A stretch of DNA of 64,000 nucleotides from the NCBI RefSeq assembly GCF_001583695.1, contig NZ_LOBC01000011.1:1-64000 (forward strand). Reading direction: 5' to 3'. Under the pieces are notes generated by a model. It did no database searches. It was not told the DNA's origin and worked only from the letters and a program-made list of their open reading frames with translations. The position numbers and the translations under genes are program-made. This document shows, one piece after another, positions 53,477-63,272 of this stretch. Within the stretch, counting starts at the first letter, position 1. Every line of letters starts with the position of its first letter. The DNA comes from Bacillus wiedmannii (GTDB lineage: Bacteria; Bacillota; Bacilli; Bacillales; Bacillaceae_G).

Positions 53477-53932
53477 ATGAAAAAAATCACTTATATATAC
53501 GCTCTAACCGCTCTATCTTTCACTTTAATAGGTTATACAAGCACCTCGGCTACAGATAAAGCTTCACAAGTTAAGCAAGAACATACAAAAAATACATTTC
53601 AATTAAATTCCGCTAATATTACAGACATTGGAATACTCCAAACAACAAATCATACTACTTCCAAATCCCAAGCAGATAACGAAGAAATGATACAATCTAT
53701 CGTTTCAGCAGTTCAAAATGGAACACCTAAAACAATCACTTTAGATCAAAAAAAGAGAGAATCTGCACATTCTACTATAACCGTTACATATAAAGATGAC
53801 GCAAAAAAAGAATTTCTTGTTTGGGTTGATAATAAGGAGCAAATTACGATTGCTAAAGATGAGAAGAAAGATAAAGTAGAAGGTGTGACGGTGAACATTA
53901 AAGATGCTAAAATGATGAAAGATTTTTTTTAA
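53477..53932 (+). CDS. Secreted protein with a lipobox-like signal lacking Cys
   Basis: A 151-residue precursor with signal peptide MKKITYIYALTALSFTLIGY. The segment LIGYTS looks like a lipoprotein signal in which the lipid Cys is replaced by Tyr. The mature part is Lys-rich and mixed alpha/beta (EMIQSIVSAVQNGTPKTITL, then KDDAKKEFLVWVDNKEQI). AAGGAGGG gives a strong start. No family is recognised. Confidence 0.65.
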   Translation: MKKITYIYALTALSFTLIGYTSTSATDKASQVKQEHTKNTFQLNSANITDIGILQTTNHTTSKSQADNEEMIQSIVSAVQNGTPKTITLDQKKRESAHSTITVTYKDDAKKEFLVWVDNKEQITIAKDEKKDKVEGVTVNIKDAKMMKDFF

Positions 53933-54023
53933 AACTCTAATATAGTTGATGTTAAAACAAAAGAGCAGGATATAATTCTACCCTTTTGTTTAATCACGTC
54001 CAATAAATGGACTTTTACAAAAT

Positions 54024-54437
54024 CTATTTAAGGTCTAATTTTGCTAAATCATGTTGTAAAACATTATTTCCTTCTTGTGGGTTAAATACGATTGCACTAA
54101 GACCAAAAACATTCGTAACAACATCTCTATCTTTCGAACGAATGATTCTTACTTCATAAGCAAAAACTCCTGGAGGAAGAGCTGCTGAACGAAAAGTAAC
54201 ATATCGATTAGGTGCCAATGTTTGTGTTGAAGGGTCTACTAATGGTAACAATACCGGAGAACCCGATGACCAATCAAACATTTCAACAGTTACTGTATGA
54301 GTATCATCTGGATCAACATTCATAGCTTCCACAGTAAGAAACAACGTAGCGGAATGTCTACGTAATACACCCGTTGATAAAATTTCATTATGATGTTTAC
54401 AACGTTTTCCAGGAGGATAACCATAGCCATAACTCAT
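54024..54437 (-). CDS. Hypothetical beta-sandwich protein, possibly spore-surface
   Basis: A 137-residue protein with an unusual Tyr/Gly N-terminus (MSYGYGYPPGKRCKHHNE) and then a beta-rich domain (LFLTVEAMNVDPDDTHTVTV, LAPNRYVTFRSAALPPGVFA). Its pattern resembles the product at 63273-63662 (STGV, TVTV, a PNR motif). The tyrosine/glycine start recalls spore-coat proteins, and a YjcZ-type spore peptide gene is the divergent neighbour. That role is an inference. Confidence 0.5.
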   Translation of the reverse strand: MSYGYGYPPGKRCKHHNEILSTGVLRRHSATLFLTVEAMNVDPDDTHTVTVEMFDWSSGSPVLLPLVDPSTQTLAPNRYVTFRSAALPPGVFAYEVRIIRSKDRDVVTNVFGLSAIVFNPQEGNNVLQHDLAKLDLK

Positions 54438-54744
54438 ATCAATTCCCCCCTTTCCTTTACAATTAAGGACAAGTATTCCTTATAATATATAATGCTATTA
54501 TTATTTTTAGTGAAAGGTATAAAAGCGGATTTCTATCTGCATGTTTGGATATTTTGTTTTTCATTTATTCGCCCTTAAAGAATCATATAGATTCTCCTGT
54601 TTTTCCTTTGAATTCCTTCTAAGAATAAATCTATTTTGAAAAGGACCTGCTCCATTTATTCGTAAAAGCATAAAGTAAATGGAATCCGTTAAAACACATG
54701 AGTGAACCTTTGTTTTCCCTCTCCTATTTAAAGGAGGAACTGTT
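54438..54744. other. Spacer upstream of the YjcZ-like gene
   Basis: This holds the divergent promoters of 54024-54437 (minus) and 54745-54852 (plus). No gene or named site stands out. Confidence 0.4.
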
Positions 54745-54852
54745 ATGGGATTTGGTGGTAGTTGTGGCGGCTGTGGCTTCGCTGGAGGATTTGCTTTATT
54801 AGTTGTATTGTTTATTCTATTAATCATCGTTGGAGCGGCATGCTTCTGCTAA
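54745..54852 (+). CDS. YjcZ family sporulation peptide
   Basis: A 35-residue peptide (MGFGGSCGGCGFAGGFALLV then one hydrophobic helix ending in AACFC). A Gly/Cys-rich N-terminus with a single membrane helix is the YjcZ/YczN-type sporulation pattern. AAAGGAGGAA lies seven bases before the ATG. A terminator follows closely. Confidence 0.82.
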   Translation: MGFGGSCGGCGFAGGFALLVVLFILLIIVGAACFC

Positions 54853-55170
54853 AAAACTATCGAAAAGACACTCATGTGAGTGTCTTTTCTTCATAAAAAA
54901 ATCCCCCCTCAATGTGCAGAAGCCATGCCTATCAACTTAAGAATTCAGAATTACCCCAAAACGAGAAAATGAGCTTTTTTGTTACAAGTTAGCACAAAAT
55001 TTCGTTCTGGAGGTTCGATAAAATTTTAGCTTGATGACAATGGGACTGAACCCCAAATACTTTATATTAATAATGACTCTTTTCATGAAACAAAACTCAG
55101 TTATCAGTCTAAACCATTTTTTAGATCTAACAATAACAAGTGTGCTTCTTTACCTTTCAGATAGTCTCTA
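54853..55170. other. Non-coding stretch with terminator
   Basis: The terminator at 54862-54889 (GAAAAGACACTCA / TGAGTGTCTTTTC) ends the YjcZ-like gene. The rest is AT-rich without a convincing gene. Confidence 0.6.
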
Positions 55171-55554
55171 TTATTCTAATTTCTTCATTTCTTTCATCCG
55201 TTCTATATCCTTTTCTGAAGCATTTTCTATTTTATACAGTTCATAGCTACCCTTTATCTCATCTATCACTACAAATTCAACTTCATTTCGAACATAGCTT
55301 TTAGTTTTCCCCTTTTTATAACCAATAACATTATCTAATATAGTTTCTCCACTATCTTTTTTATATAAATTATAGCTAACAGGTGGACGGCCAATTACAT
55401 ACTTATTATCAGAAAATCCGACTATATCATCCCTCCCTAATCCTGTCGAAACACTCCAGACAAAAATAATCTGAAATATAGAATAAACAACAATACCGCA
55501 TAAGAAAAAAAATACGATTAATTTTTTAAAAATTTTTAAAGGTATCCTGCCCAA
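55171..55554 (-). CDS. Membrane-anchored hypothetical protein
   Basis: A 127-residue protein with one N-terminal membrane helix (LIVFFFLCGIVVYSIFQIIF) and an extracytoplasmic beta-rich part (DNKYVIGRPPVSYNLYKKDS, then EVEFVVIDEIKGSYELYKIE). No family is assigned. The start is a TTG after GGGAGGG. Confidence 0.55.
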   Translation of the reverse strand: MGRIPLKIFKKLIVFFFLCGIVVYSIFQIIFVWSVSTGLGRDDIVGFSDNKYVIGRPPVSYNLYKKDSGETILDNVIGYKKGKTKSYVRNEVEFVVIDEIKGSYELYKIENASEKDIERMKEMKKLE

Positions 55555-55742
55555 AAAACATTCCCTCCCATTTCACCTCGAGATAGCAAGAACAAAACTT
55601 GAATTTTGTACGCTAAGGAACCGAATTTTTTAGATTGTTGAAATCAATCCCCCGTCAGTGCCATAAGAAAAAGAGTTACCGCAGTAACCCTATTGTTTAT
55701 AATACACGTCATTGGGAGAAGCTATGGATGAATAAAGTCAAT

Positions 55743-56315
55743 CTATGAAATTTCCCACAATCTTTTAACTCCCACCAATTCCTGTCCATTGAATTCCATC
55801 CTATATATATCTGGTTTTGATGTCTGTAGTAAAAAATTCAAATCATACTTACTGTCATAATACCCCATCATCAAAGTCATTATAGCTCCATGAGTGCCTA
55901 ATACTATTTTCTGTCCTCGATAGGTGTTTAATAATTCTTTTAAGACTTTTATAGCACGTTTCTGACAGTCGACATTAGACTCTCCTCCCATTAAAGCAAA
56001 GTCGGGGTCTAAGAATGACTTTTTTATTAAAGGGAATAATTCTTTATCCGACATTCGTTCCTCTTCAGCAATAAAAATTCTTTCTTTTAAGTCCTCAAAT
56101 ACTAAAACTTCTTGTCCTATTTGCTTCGCTAACTGCTGAACGGTTAGAATTGAACGATCGTATGGACTTGAGATAACAACGTCGATTCCCTCATCTTGTA
56201 ATGCATCTGTTATTCGTTGAACATCTAATTTTCCTTTTTCAGTTAATCCTCTTGTTTTTTCTTTTCCAAACTTTGGTGAATCCCCGTGTCTCACCATATA
56301 TATAAAAGTTTTCAT
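55743..56315 (-). CDS. Histidine phosphatase family protein (phosphoglycerate-mutase-like)
   Basis: About 190 residues with the catalytic phosphohistidine in YMVRHGDSPKFG, the Arg in SSPYDRSILTVQQLA, the acid in the ERIF region and the second His in VLGTHGAIMTLMM. It hydrolyses a phosphate ester; the substrate is unknown. The start is ATG 56315, after GGAGG; an ATG four codons earlier overlaps that site. Confidence 0.85.
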   Translation of the reverse strand: MKTFIYMVRHGDSPKFGKEKTRGLTEKGKLDVQRITDALQDEGIDVVISSPYDRSILTVQQLAKQIGQEVLVFEDLKERIFIAEEERMSDKELFPLIKKSFLDPDFALMGGESNVDCQKRAIKVLKELLNTYRGQKIVLGTHGAIMTLMMGYYDSKYDLNFLLQTSKPDIYRMEFNGQELVGVKRLWEIS

Positions 56316-56886
56316 AATTGCCTCCATTTTTTTAGTTTTCTGTATAATCTCCCCCCTATATTAGCATATATATCCAATACAGTCTCCTTAAAAATAACAG
56401 AAAACTGCGAATTCGAAATAGACCATTATCCTAATGTAAACAGGAGCGATTAGAGTGCCAACTATATAGAAAGATAATCACTATTTTCCTATGTTCCTCT
56501 ACAATGTTTAAAATGCACCAAATTCTTTTACAAAAGAAAAAAAGAATTAAGTGAATATGAAGCGATAAGGATGATTACCACAAAACTTAACCTAGTAAAA
56601 TAATATTCGAATGGAAATTCATACGTATTATGAAACGTAAAATGTTTCAACTCGAAGGAAGGCACCTTACAGTTGTCTTTTCTTTATATGTAAAAAAAGC
56701 CCACCTATTTCCGTAGGCGGGCTTTATCTTTATTACACAATAAGAAAGTATACTCTCTTTTCCCTTGAATTTTTATGTAATTATACATATTCATAAATAT
56801 AGAAGAAGTAAAATATCCCAAAACCAAAAATGAGCTACATTCCCCTAAGATAAAGTTGTTATGACAACATATCTTCTACGTTCAAC
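56316..56886. other. Long AT-rich spacer
   Basis: It contains the terminator at 56696-56725 (AAAGCCCACC / GGCGGGCTTT) downstream of the hydrolase gene. Otherwise no ORF with a ribosome site or recognised element is visible. Confidence 0.55.
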
Positions 56887-57795
56887 TTAGTTATCATTAG
56901 CATGTTTTTCTACAAAATCAAGAATTCTAGCATTAACCTCGTTAGAGAACTCACCATTGATTGCGTGAGATGCATTTTTCCAGTTCACTATATCGATATC
57001 TTTCACATATTTTTTCCCAGTTTCAACTGCTTTTACCGAATTGTGCATTGTACTTTTTTCAGCCATTAATGCAAGCACTGGAATATTGATATTTTTTAAG
57101 TCTTCTTTACTAAATAGATCAGGTGCTGGTGTTTTCAATTTATAATTACGCATACCCGACTCGATTAACTTAGCGATAGGCTCATCGTCATTTATTTCTG
57201 CTCCCCCAGAAACATAGCTTAACATCTTTTCTCTTATAAACTTAGGTACAATAGGAACGGAAGCTGGAATAGATGCTAGAATCATCTTTATGGATATTTG
57301 CGCAAATACAAAGACTGGGTCCAATAAACTAGCCGTCGCAATATGCTCAGGATTATATCTAGCCAAGTTCATTGTTGTCCACCCTCCAATGGAGACACCC
57401 ACGATATGCACTTTTTCTAAACCTAATCCTTCAATTACTTCATTTAACCATTCTGCTTGTTGTTTTTGGTTTTCGATCACCTTCGTTTGCACACTCATTC
57501 CAGGTTCACCGAGTAAATCTATTGTGTAAACAGGCCTTTTCTCCCTTAACCCTTCTAAATTTGGTACCCACATTGGAGTAGATGCACCACGTCCAGGGAG
57601 TAAAAGTATTGGTTCCTTATGTTTATTTTCCTCTTTAGTAAAATAATAAGTACGAATTGTGCCATATGTAGTTTCTATATCTTTCGTATCGTTAGGTTCT
57701 GGAAGAAGTGCCATTGATTCATCGTAGGCAATTTGAAAATCTTCTTTCCCTTTTTCAGATGTAAAGTGACCAATCTTATTATCATCTCTCTTCAT
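56887..57795 (-). CDS. Alpha/beta hydrolase
   Basis: A 302-residue hydrolase with LLLPGRGASTPMW (oxyanion region), the nucleophile elbow VGVSIGGWT with catalytic Ser, an acid in the VLALMAEKS region and the His in NASHAING. It is a cytosolic esterase/lipase-like enzyme of unknown substrate. AAAGGAGG precedes the ATG. It stands alone. Confidence 0.85.
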   Translation of the reverse strand: MKRDDNKIGHFTSEKGKEDFQIAYDESMALLPEPNDTKDIETTYGTIRTYYFTKEENKHKEPILLLPGRGASTPMWVPNLEGLREKRPVYTIDLLGEPGMSVQTKVIENQKQQAEWLNEVIEGLGLEKVHIVGVSIGGWTTMNLARYNPEHIATASLLDPVFVFAQISIKMILASIPASVPIVPKFIREKMLSYVSGGAEINDDEPIAKLIESGMRNYKLKTPAPDLFSKEDLKNINIPVLALMAEKSTMHNSVKAVETGKKYVKDIDIVNWKNASHAINGEFSNEVNARILDFVEKHANDN

Positions 57796-57896
57796 TTGAA
57801 TTCCTCCTTTCTACAAATATATGGATGAACTTTATCTATATATTCATGGGAATCATCCATTGAAGATTTAACTTCTTTAGGTCAAAACTGTCATTT

Positions 57897-58040
57897 GGAA
57901 AAAAGAAAAAGACACCCTAAGGTGCCTTCTTCCGACTTGAACCATCTTAATTTTAATAATATGTATTGGACTCCCATCCAACTATTATTTTACCACATTA
58001 AATTGTTTTGTTTATTGAGAAATACAATAGTTTATGTATG
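57897..58040. repeat. Dispersed intergenic repeat, copy B
   Basis: Homologous to 29055-29178 in the same orientation, with a small extra segment in the middle (GTATTGGACTCCCATCCAAC, an inverted repeat). The hairpin block GACACCCTAAGGTGCC is better conserved as a stem here. Confidence 0.75.
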
Positions 58041-58281
58041 CCGGTCTTCTGTATTAGATATTTTTGTAATCCATACAATGATTAACAAGGGAACAAGCTA
58101 TTAATTAAAGGTAAAACCACATGCTAAACCGGTATAACATACCAATAAAATTCACATTGTATATCTTATATATTACGTAGGAACCGAAAAAAAGGAATTA
58201 GTTCATAATTATGGTGAAGAAGAAGCCATAGTGGTAGTTCTAGTGAGGTTTTTACTAAATTAAGGTACGTACTTTTTCAAA

Positions 58282-58443
58282 TTATATATACAATGAAATT
58301 AAACCAGATATAACAATCAATGGAAGAATTACTGCGAGTTTATTTTTTAGAGGGACACGTTTGTCTGGGACGCCTGGGTGGATAACAAAAGCAAGTAAAA
58401 CAATTGCTCCAATAATACCTAAAAGTATATGAATGATAATCAT
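58282..58443 (-). CDS. Small two-helix membrane protein
   Basis: About 53 residues with two hydrophobic helices (IIHILLGIIGAIVLLAFVI and LAVILPLIVISGLISLYI) joined by a basic loop (PGVPDKRVPLKNK). The start is uncertain: AGGAGG abuts ATG 58443, and a longer in-frame start exists at 58485. No family is recognised. Confidence 0.5.
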   Translation of the reverse strand: MIIIHILLGIIGAIVLLAFVIHPGVPDKRVPLKNKLAVILPLIVISGLISLYI

Positions 58444-58531
58444 CCTCCTAAGGAATATTATTATCATTAAGTATATCACACTCAAAAATAAAAAAGGTAT
58501 TAAACACCAATTAAAACTAAATATACCAAAA

Positions 58532-58623
58532 ATAAATTGAAACTATAATCAGTGTTTTTTCCTTCCCCACTGATTATTAGCCTCCACGAATTGGGCGTTA
58601 CGGTTAATAAATAGCAGGATAAA
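58532..58623 (-). repeat. bcr1 repeat with internal deletion
   Basis: The outer ends (AACTATAATCAGTG at the left; TAGCAGGATAAA at the right) and CCCCACTGATTATTAG match bcr1 in the orientation of the 43036 copy; the central part is shortened. It is flanked by ATAAA direct repeats at 58532 and 58619, the known bcr1 target duplication. Confidence 0.78.
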
Positions 58624-58638
58624 AGTAGAGAAAGTAAA

Positions 58639-58667
58639 AGAGGAGTGAAATTTCACTCCTCTTTTTT
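58639..58667. terminator. Terminator of the first SLH gene
   Basis: AAGAGGAGTGAAA and TTTCACTCCTCTT perfect stem, directly after the stop codon of the gene at 58666. Confidence 0.8.
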
Positions 58668-59805
58668 ACTTGCGGATTTCAACACGCATTAGATCGCTAC
58701 TAGAATTTTGCTTCTCTAAGCTTATCTCTATTTTAATATTGTTTTTATTAATATCAAATGTACCTGTGCGTGTATTAGAAGCCACTATATTATCAATCTC
58801 TGTACTCAAATCTAAGTTTGGATTTATCATAGTGATCCACTTTTTCCCTAACTCTAGTAACGCCTTATTACCTTGACCTCTATCAATTACAAAATTAACA
58901 GTATAGTTATTTTCATCATCGCCCCTGACAGTGAAATTCCCATAGAATTCTGGAATCCCCTCTAATACCGGAGAGAATAAAACGACCTCTGAACCTGGAC
59001 CGCCTATCGCTGCATACTTTAATTCCGCATTATATTTTGTGTTGATTTGAGTAACAAAATGTTGTGCTTCCTTAGATACAGATCTTTTCAGTACAGATGA
59101 GCTCTCCATCCAACCTTCATAATAATAAATATCATCGTCTGCTAACTCTTGCGGGATAACAGTAGGCTTTGACTCAGGCTCTTTTTCTGGTTTTTCAAAT
59201 TTAATAATTGCATTGTATAAGAATTGTGCATACTGCTCACGAGTTACAATTTTGTAAGGTTCAAACTTATTATCACCCGTGCCAGCAGCAATTTTATTTT
59301 CTTGTAATGCGCTGATAGCATTTGTTGCCCAGTAATTTTTATTTACATCTTTAAAAGTGGTAGTAGATGTTGCTTTTAAATGAAAAGCATTTGTTAATAC
59401 AGCAGCCAATTGTTCACGCGTTAAAATACTATCTGGACCAAATCTTCCATCACCAAATCCACTTATAATACCAGCTTTACTAAGAGTTAAAATCTCTTTT
59501 TCAAACATATGATTTTTCACATCTGTGTAAGGGTTTGGTAAGTTAGGTTCATCCGTTGGCTTCAAGTAGGCATATAACATTCTAGCTACTTGTCCGCGTG
59601 TAATACTATCACCAAAACCAAATATTCCATTTCCATAACCCGATACAATATTTTTCTCTTGCAAATCCATAATCGCTTTATAAGATCAGTGATTTTCAGG
59701 AACATCTTTAAATCCTGTTGTGTTTTCTGCTTGCACATTTGTTAGAGGCGCTAGTGTTGTTGATGCGATAACTGTCCCCGCCAAGATTAGTTGTTTAAAA
59801 TTCAT
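58666..59805 (-). pseudogene. SLH-domain surface protein with an in-frame stop in the first SLH motif
   Basis: Translation from ATG 59805 gives a signal peptide (MNFKQLILAGTVIASTTLAP) and GFKDVPENH, then TGA at 59686-59688, then SYKAIMDLQEKNIVSGYGNG in the same frame. TGG (Trp, as in HWSYKAI) is the expected codon. Three SLH repeats follow (to about residue 200 of the restored protein) and then a C-terminal domain of about 170 residues of no known family. A shortened product from ATG 59670 would lack a signal peptide. Confidence 0.8.
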
Positions 59806-60026
59806 AATTGAATCCCCTTATCCTTAAAATAAAATGTTCATAAAGAATATTGCACACATCTTTTTCCATATTAACATATAAAAACCTTAATTTAGGTTTA
59901 TTTTGGATATTTTAAGTATATTATTCCATTTGGTATTGTTCGCAAAATAAAAATCATAATAACTTGTTTCCAATGCGCATTCTTTCCCTTTATCCATTTT
60001 AAAAAGATACCATTTACGAACTCAAA

Positions 60027-60060
60027 AAATCCCCTCAAAGCATCAGCTTTAAGGGGATTT
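60027..60060. terminator. Terminator of the DUF2812 gene
   Basis: AAATCCCCTCAAAGC and GCTTTAAGGGGATTT form a stem, near-identical to the hairpin at 42309-42334. Confidence 0.85.
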
Positions 60061-60066
60061 CTCCTA

Positions 60067-60678
60067 TCATCTTCTCTCTTCATACAACCGATTTGCTTTA
60101 TACGAGCAAACAAAATACATACATGTCACAACAGGGATAAACGTCCAAAACAGTCCTCTCATTAATGCAAATGGCGTTTCAAATAAGAATGACCATAGAA
60201 ATGATACGCCTTGCTTATCCCATAATCCTGGCGTCAAGTATAGTTCTTTCGGATTTACAAATGCTTCTACATTAATCGTATTATTATACATAAATAGAAA
60301 TAATATCGGCAAATAACAGATCGCTAATTCTAAAAAGGTTTTAGATAGACGTTTATACTTCCCTGCTCGTGACATTTGATCTGAAAAAATGTCATCTTCA
60401 CTTTCTTCATTTATCTTTTTAAAATAGTACGTACCTGACCACCGATTACCAGCTATATGCTCCCAGCCACTATCTTCAAATAATGTGCAGTAATTAATAA
60501 ATTCACTTTTTCTACTAAATACTCTATGGTCTATTCTAATCGTCGCATCTTCCGGCTCTGTATATCTAAATGTATAACCAAATGTATTGCTTTCTAGTTG
60601 ATAGCCTTTCCAAGCCATCTCTTCTAACCATTTTTCCTCTTTCTCAAAGTCTAAAAAGAATTTCAATCTCCACATCAT
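60067..60678 (-). CDS. DUF2812 membrane protein
   Basis: A 203-residue protein. The soluble N-terminal DUF2812 domain (FFLDFEKEEKWLEEMAWKGY, then YRIDHRVF-like and SGWEHIAGNRWSGTYYFKK) is followed by two membrane helices (about 118-140 and 170-195). It lies 13 bp after a PadR gene; this pairing is common in Firmicutes and suggests that the PadR protein controls it. Confidence 0.82.
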   Translation of the reverse strand: MMWRLKFFLDFEKEEKWLEEMAWKGYQLESNTFGYTFRYTEPEDATIRIDHRVFSRKSEFINYCTLFEDSGWEHIAGNRWSGTYYFKKINEESEDDIFSDQMSRAGKYKRLSKTFLELAICYLPILFLFMYNNTINVEAFVNPKELYLTPGLWDKQGVSFLWSFLFETPFALMRGLFWTFIPVVTCMYFVCSYKANRLYEERR

Positions 60679-60691
60679 CGTTTCCCCCTAA

Positions 60692-61006
60692 CTATACGTG
60701 TAATAAACTCTTTGTAACCTCAATAATGTGTTGCATTCTCATAAAGTCTAAGTGCAATACTTCTTTCCCACGTTCCGTAATGACATACACTTTTCTTCGT
60801 TTATCTTCACTTTTTACCGATTCTATTAACCCTTGTTTTAATAAATTTTCAACCGCACCATACAATGTACCCGCTGCGATTTTCACTTGATGATTACTCA
60901 GTTCCTCCACCTTTTGCATAATTAAATAACCATGAGCTGGCTCTAATAAAGCTAAAAGAACGTAATAGGTTGTTTCCGTTAATGGTAAATTTTTATCTCT
61001 ATTCAT
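60692..61006 (-). CDS. PadR-family transcriptional repressor
   Basis: About 104 residues with the PadR winged helix: LTETTYYVLLALLEPAHGYL, then GTLYGAVENLLKQGLIE and KRRKVYVITERGKEVL. It is probably autoregulated and represses the DUF2812 operon. An inverted-repeat-rich AT tract (TATATAG..ACTGTATA) lies upstream at 61030-61090. The start ATG follows GGAGG. Confidence 0.85.
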   Translation of the reverse strand: MNRDKNLPLTETTYYVLLALLEPAHGYLIMQKVEELSNHQVKIAAGTLYGAVENLLKQGLIESVKSEDKRRKVYVITERGKEVLHLDFMRMQHIIEVTKSLLHV

Positions 61007-61114
61007 AAAGACCTCCAATGTAACGATAAATATATAGCTAAACTATATAGTTCAACTGTACAGTTTCATTTTATACAGTTAGACTGTATATGTCAAATTA
61101 AGTTATAAAAAAAC

Positions 61115-61142
61115 AACCTAGATCCAACATGGGATCTAGGTT
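61115..61142 (-). terminator. Terminator of the second SLH gene
   Basis: AACCTAGATCC pairs with GGATCTAGGTT and a T run on the minus strand. Confidence 0.85.
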
Positions 61143-61148
61143 ACTTTT

Positions 61149-62864
61149 TTACATAAACGTAATCGTCACTAAAGAATATCCTTCTTTCGCATTATACGGC
61201 TCAGCTTTATAAGAACCACGGTTCGCTCCTTGCGGATAACCGATTTCTCCAATTACTTTTTTCACATCTTGCAATGCGCCATCCATTGATTGTTTATACA
61301 GGATTTCAATCTTTGGTGACTTTTCGTTATAACGTTGCTGTATTTTATTTTTGAACTCATTATAGTTATTTACGATGTATTCATTTCCTAAATAATTTAA
61401 CTTTGTATCTTTTAATATTTGCTGATATGCAGAGATTTTCGTACCACCTGCCGCAATTTTATTTGTTAATGTACTATAATAATTTGTTGTAGCTTGCGGA
61501 TAGTCCCCGCGGTTCCACTCATGATTTCTTGCAATTTGCTCGTCAGATAAGTTGAAATAAGAATACGTTACGCGACCTTGTTCATCTGTCACCGGATCAT
61601 CGAATGTTGTATCGAGGTGATACCATTTGTTTTCGATTTTCACCAAGTTCCAAGCGTGAGGCTGACCGTCTCCAGTTCCTACTACAAAATGATTCTCAAT
61701 TCCAGCTTCTTTTAATAATTGATAGGTTAATAGTGCGTAACCTTGGCAAACCGCAGAACGATTTACGAGTGCTTCATATGCTGTATAAGCTTTATAAGAC
61801 GTATCGTAAGAAATATGCTTTACGACATAATCATGAATTGCCTTCACTTTTTCATGATCATCCATTCCTACTTGCGTAATAGAAGAAACGATCGCCTTTG
61901 CTTGCTTCATTACATATTCCGTTTGTTCTTTCGTTTCACGATATGTAATCTTTAACGTAAACGTATAATTTCCAGGTGATCCAGAAATGCCATATGAAAC
62001 ATTCGATCTATTATAATTTGTATACTCATTTTTACTTGCGACTTCTTTATAGGCGTTGAAAAGTGTCTTCATTACTTCTTCCTGATTACTATTTTTCGTT
62101 TTATATGGAAGTGTAATATTCGTTTCGTACGCATTAATACGCTTTTGCACTTCATCTTTAAATGCTGCTAATAATGCCGCATCCCCTGTATCTTGCACCG
62201 CAACTTCAGGCTTTTTATATTTCAAAGTATTATATAAAAACTGTGCATACTGTTCACGTGTTACCGTTTTAGATGGCTCAAATTTTCCTTCGCCTGTACC
62301 AGAAACAATTCCGGTTGACTGCACTGCGCTAATAGCGTTTTCACCCCAAAAACCATTTGGAACATCATTAAATGTATGCTGTTGTTTCGCAGAAAGATGG
62401 AAAGCGTTTGTAAGAATTTGTGCCATTTCTGCGCGATTCACAGGAGCTTTCGGTCTAAAATTCCCTTTCTCATCCCCTTTAAATACCCCTGCATTCGTTA
62501 ACATTAAAATTTCCTCAGGAAACATCGTAGAGTTCTGATTAATATCACCATAAGGATTATTAAACTTAGATCCGTCTTTTAATATGTAAAGAGTATTATT
62601 ATTACTAAACGTTCCGCCTTGTTTATTCGGTAGCATAACTCGATACACTAAAGCAGCTACTTGCTCCCTCGTCGCAACATCTCCATAACCGGAAATAATA
62701 TTTTTACTCGCTAAATCTTTAATCGCGGGATACTACCAATGCGATGTAGGCACATCAGAAAAAATACCCGCCTCAGCAGCTTTCACATCACTGCCATTCG
62801 TATATAATAAAGCGCCACCAATAAGTGTTAATGATGTAATTGATTTTAATAGTTTTGTGTACAT
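61149..62864 (-). pseudogene. SLH-transglutaminase surface protein with an in-frame stop in the first SLH motif
   Basis: From ATG 62864 (after GGGAGAAGG) the frame gives a signal peptide (LLKSITSLTLIGGALLYTNG) and FSDVPTSHW, then TAG at 62733-62735, then YPAIKDLASKNIISGYGD in frame. Two further SLH repeats follow. The C-terminal part is a transglutaminase-like domain (catalytic Cys in SAVCQGYALLTYQLL, His in GQPHAWNLVKI, Asp in YHLDTTFDD). A 499-residue ORF remains open from an internal GTG at 62648 but lacks the export signal and the first SLH. Confidence 0.8.
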
Positions 62865-63272
62865 AATTCCTTCTCCCAATACGTTCTCTATTTTATATTT
62901 TGTCGAAAAATCTAAAAGAATATGACAAAACATATTATACTATTAAAATTTTTTGAAGGATATATTAAGTTTTGAAATATGCAAAAACTCATATTGTTAT
63001 AAAAATTCATAGTGATATTATGTTGTTTTACTTGCGAATATATAAAGGGCTATGGTGTCTTATGTCGAAAACATCATTTATAACCCAGTTGCTTTCGGAA
63101 TCGTTGACACGAAATTTCATGTTAAATGCAAATAAACAAGGAACCTATTAGTCGATTCCTTGTTTATTTGGCTAAAACAGACTTCTTTGGAGAACCCAAA
63201 TAAAAGTTAAATCAACTCCTATTTAACATTTCCCTTCAGATATATAACAGTAAAGAATACATCATCACGGTG
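62865..63272. other. Non-coding stretch with terminator
   Basis: A perfect 14-bp hairpin (AAATAAACAAGGAA / TTCCTTGTTTATTT, 63130-63169) probably ends the minus-strand gene at 63273. The rest carries the SLH gene promoter; nothing else is recognised. Confidence 0.6.

Noticed and set aside
54561-54827. An 88-codon minus-strand ORF
   Set aside because: It overlaps the YjcZ-type gene in antisense, and its Pro-rich text mirrors the Gly-rich codons of that gene.
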